Program-made: the position numbers and the translations under genes
Shown: positions 5,310 to 6,241 of the stretch, piece by piece
Numbering within the stretch: position 1 is the stretch's first letter
Layout: the number at the start of each line of letters is the position of its first letter
The notes under the pieces: generated by a model
The model's input: only the letters and a program-made list of their open reading frames with translations
Databases searched by the model: none
What the model was told of the DNA's origin: nothing
DNA from: CAZQCI01 sp964592255
GTDB taxonomy: Bacteria; UBA10199; SBBF01
Length of the DNA stretch: 6,241 nt
Assembly (NCBI GenBank): GCA_964592255.1
Contig: CAZQCI010000121.1
Span: 1-6,241, forward strand
Direction of reading: 5' to 3'

Positions 5310-6163
5310 TGTTTCAATCAATGGCAATTATCGGTGTGGGTTTAATTGGAGGATCCTTAGGTGCGGATGCTCGTAAAAAACGTTTGGCCCGTCGGGTATT
5401 GGGTTTTGGTCGGTCCCACCAGAATTTAAAAGAAGCACTGCGTTTAAAGCTGATAGATGGTGTTGAAAATAATTTAGAACGCTTAGTGGCTTCTTCCGAT
5501 TGTATTCTGCTGTGTGCTCCGGTAAAAACGATTTTATCTCTGCTTCCATTAATTGCTAAAAAAGCTAAACCAGGAACTTTGGTGATGGATGTAGGGTCAA
5601 CAAAACAGGATATTGTTTTGACCGCCCAAAAAAAATTTCCTAAAAGCATTTTTTTTGTTGGGGCTCATCCTATGGCTGGTAAAGAAAAGGGTGGGGCCCG
5701 GGAAGCACAGGTGGGATTTTTTAGTGGTAAAAAGTGTTTTCTCACTCCTCATGCAAATACCCATCCTCGTGCTTTAAAATTAGCTAAGGCATTTTGGGAA
5801 AAACTAGGAGCCCATGTTTTGGTGGTGCGACCCTCTCAGCATGATCAAATTGTGGCCACCACGAGTCATTTGCCACAAATGGCCGCTTATACTCTGATGA
5901 AGACGGCAGCTTTAAGCATTCCTCTATCTTCTTTACTTACTTCATCCGGCACTGGTTTTAAAGATACGACACGTCTGGCTTCCTCACCTGCAGATATGTG
6001 GTTAGACATTGTCGAGACAAACTCTCGTAATATTGCAAAAGTTCTTCGTGTTTATTCTAAAGAATTACTACGACTAGCGGGCTGGATTGAAAAAAAGAAA
6101 AGTCGTGCTCTTAAAAGTTATTTTGAAAAAACCTCCAGTCTTCGAAAGAGCCTTACCTCATGA
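5309..6163 (+). CDS. tyrA: Prephenate dehydrogenase (TyrA), monofunctional
   Basis: TyrA oxidatively decarboxylates prephenate to 4-hydroxyphenylpyruvate using a nicotinamide cofactor; an arogenate-using enzyme cannot be excluded by eye. The N-terminal Rossmann fold begins at once with IIGVGLIGGSLG (G9, G11, G14), followed by DVGSTKQDI (94-102) and GAHPMAGKEKGG (118-129), which holds the conserved active-site H120. The helical C-terminal part carries TTSHLPQMAAYTL (184-196, H187) and GFKDTTRLASSPADMW (216-231). At 284 residues it has neither a fused mutase nor a C-terminal ACT domain, so tyrosine feedback is not evident. R35 after the second Rossmann strand (GFGRS) could favour NADP, an inference. 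The ATG at 5309 shares its A with the pheA stop codon (TAATG), and no Shine-Dalgarno precedes it, which points to reinitiation after pheA. An internal Met5 (5321) is the only nearby alternative start and is less likely. The stop overlaps aroA. Confidence 0.95.
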   Translation: MFQSMAIIGVGLIGGSLGADARKKRLARRVLGFGRSHQNLKEALRLKLIDGVENNLERLVASSDCILLCAPVKTILSLLPLIAKKAKPGTLVMDVGSTKQDIVLTAQKKFPKSIFFVGAHPMAGKEKGGAREAQVGFFSGKKCFLTPHANTHPRALKLAKAFWEKLGAHVLVVRPSQHDQIVATTSHLPQMAAYTLMKTAALSIPLSSLLTSSGTGFKDTTRLASSPADMWLDIVETNSRNIAKVLRVYSKELLRLAGWIEKKKSRALKSYFEKTSSLRKSLTS

Positions 6164-6241
6164 CCGATTCATTCACTATTCATCCAGCCCGTCAATTAAG
6201 AGGGATTGTTTCCGTTCCTGGAGATAAATCCATTTCTCACC
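6160..6241 (+). CDS. aroA: 3-phosphoshikimate 1-carboxyvinyltransferase (EPSP synthase), N-terminal fragment
   Basis: EPSP synthase joins shikimate-3-phosphate and phosphoenolpyruvate, the sixth step of the shikimate pathway leading to chorismate. Only 27 codons lie in the window. They read MTDSFTIHPARQLRGIVSV, then PGDKSISH, the N-terminal substrate-binding motif of the family with its conserved Lys. The ATG at 6160 overlaps the tyrA TGA (ATGA), so translation is probably coupled; a weak purine run, GAAAGAG (6144-6150), lies 9 nt upstream. The gene continues past the right edge. The order pheA-tyrA-aroA without an intervening DAHP synthase places three chorismate-linked enzymes in one transcript. 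Confidence 0.93.
   Translation, partial: MTDSFTIHPARQLRGIVSVPGDKSISH

Noticed and set aside
5314..5649. A 111-codon minus-strand open frame opposite tyrA
   Set aside because: It is a shadow of the strongly conserved TyrA Rossmann domain, and its translation shows no domain.

Overview
The window is ordinary bacterial chromosome with one accessory-looking gene. It suggests a Gram-negative bacterium of fairly low to middling GC (my impression by eye, not computed). The grounds are a lipoprotein with a Lol-type N-terminus, a CCA-encoding tRNA, and a pheA-tyrA-aroA cluster of the fused AroQ chorismate mutase/prephenate dehydratase type, as in many Proteobacteria including the former Deltaproteobacteria. 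A deltaproteobacterial or Bdellovibrio-like candidate lineage is my best guess, at low confidence; nothing here fixes the species.

Layout. (1) 1-1973, + strand: the 3' part of an RNase R gene (rnr), open to the left edge, so its true start lies outside. (2) 1991-3853, - strand, converging on rnr with a 17-bp gap: a 620-residue predicted lipoprotein with a low-complexity Asp/Ser linker, a zinc-metalloprotease domain resembling the M43 (pappalysin/cytophagalysin) metzincins, a right-handed beta-helix of about 20-22-residue rungs and a Cys-rich tail. (3) 3906-3980, - strand: tRNA-Gly(GCC), 52 bp upstream of the lipoprotein gene and on the same strand. (4) 3981-4244: a 264-bp divergent intergenic region with a tRNA promoter candidate, short direct and inverted repeats, a degenerate REP-like double-hairpin element and a T-rich stretch with a -10-like box next to pheA. 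(5) 4245-6241, + strand: pheA, tyrA and the start of aroA, overlapping at TAATG and ATGA junctions.

How the genes work together. The three right-hand genes form one operon around chorismate and prephenate. AroA makes EPSP, the precursor of chorismate; the PheA mutase domain makes prephenate; the PheA dehydratase domain leads to phenylpyruvate (Phe) and TyrA to 4-hydroxyphenylpyruvate (Tyr). The PheA ACT domain should give feedback control by phenylalanine. RNase R is an RNA-turnover exonuclease with no visible link to the rest.

The most unusual item is the surface protease/beta-helix lipoprotein: a metzincin motif with Ser in place of the usual Gly, a very short signal peptide, no Shine-Dalgarno sequence, a T7 run just before the start codon and a position directly downstream of a tRNA gene. 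The second is the intergenic double-hairpin repeat. I see no CRISPR array, insertion sequence or clear new multi-gene system.
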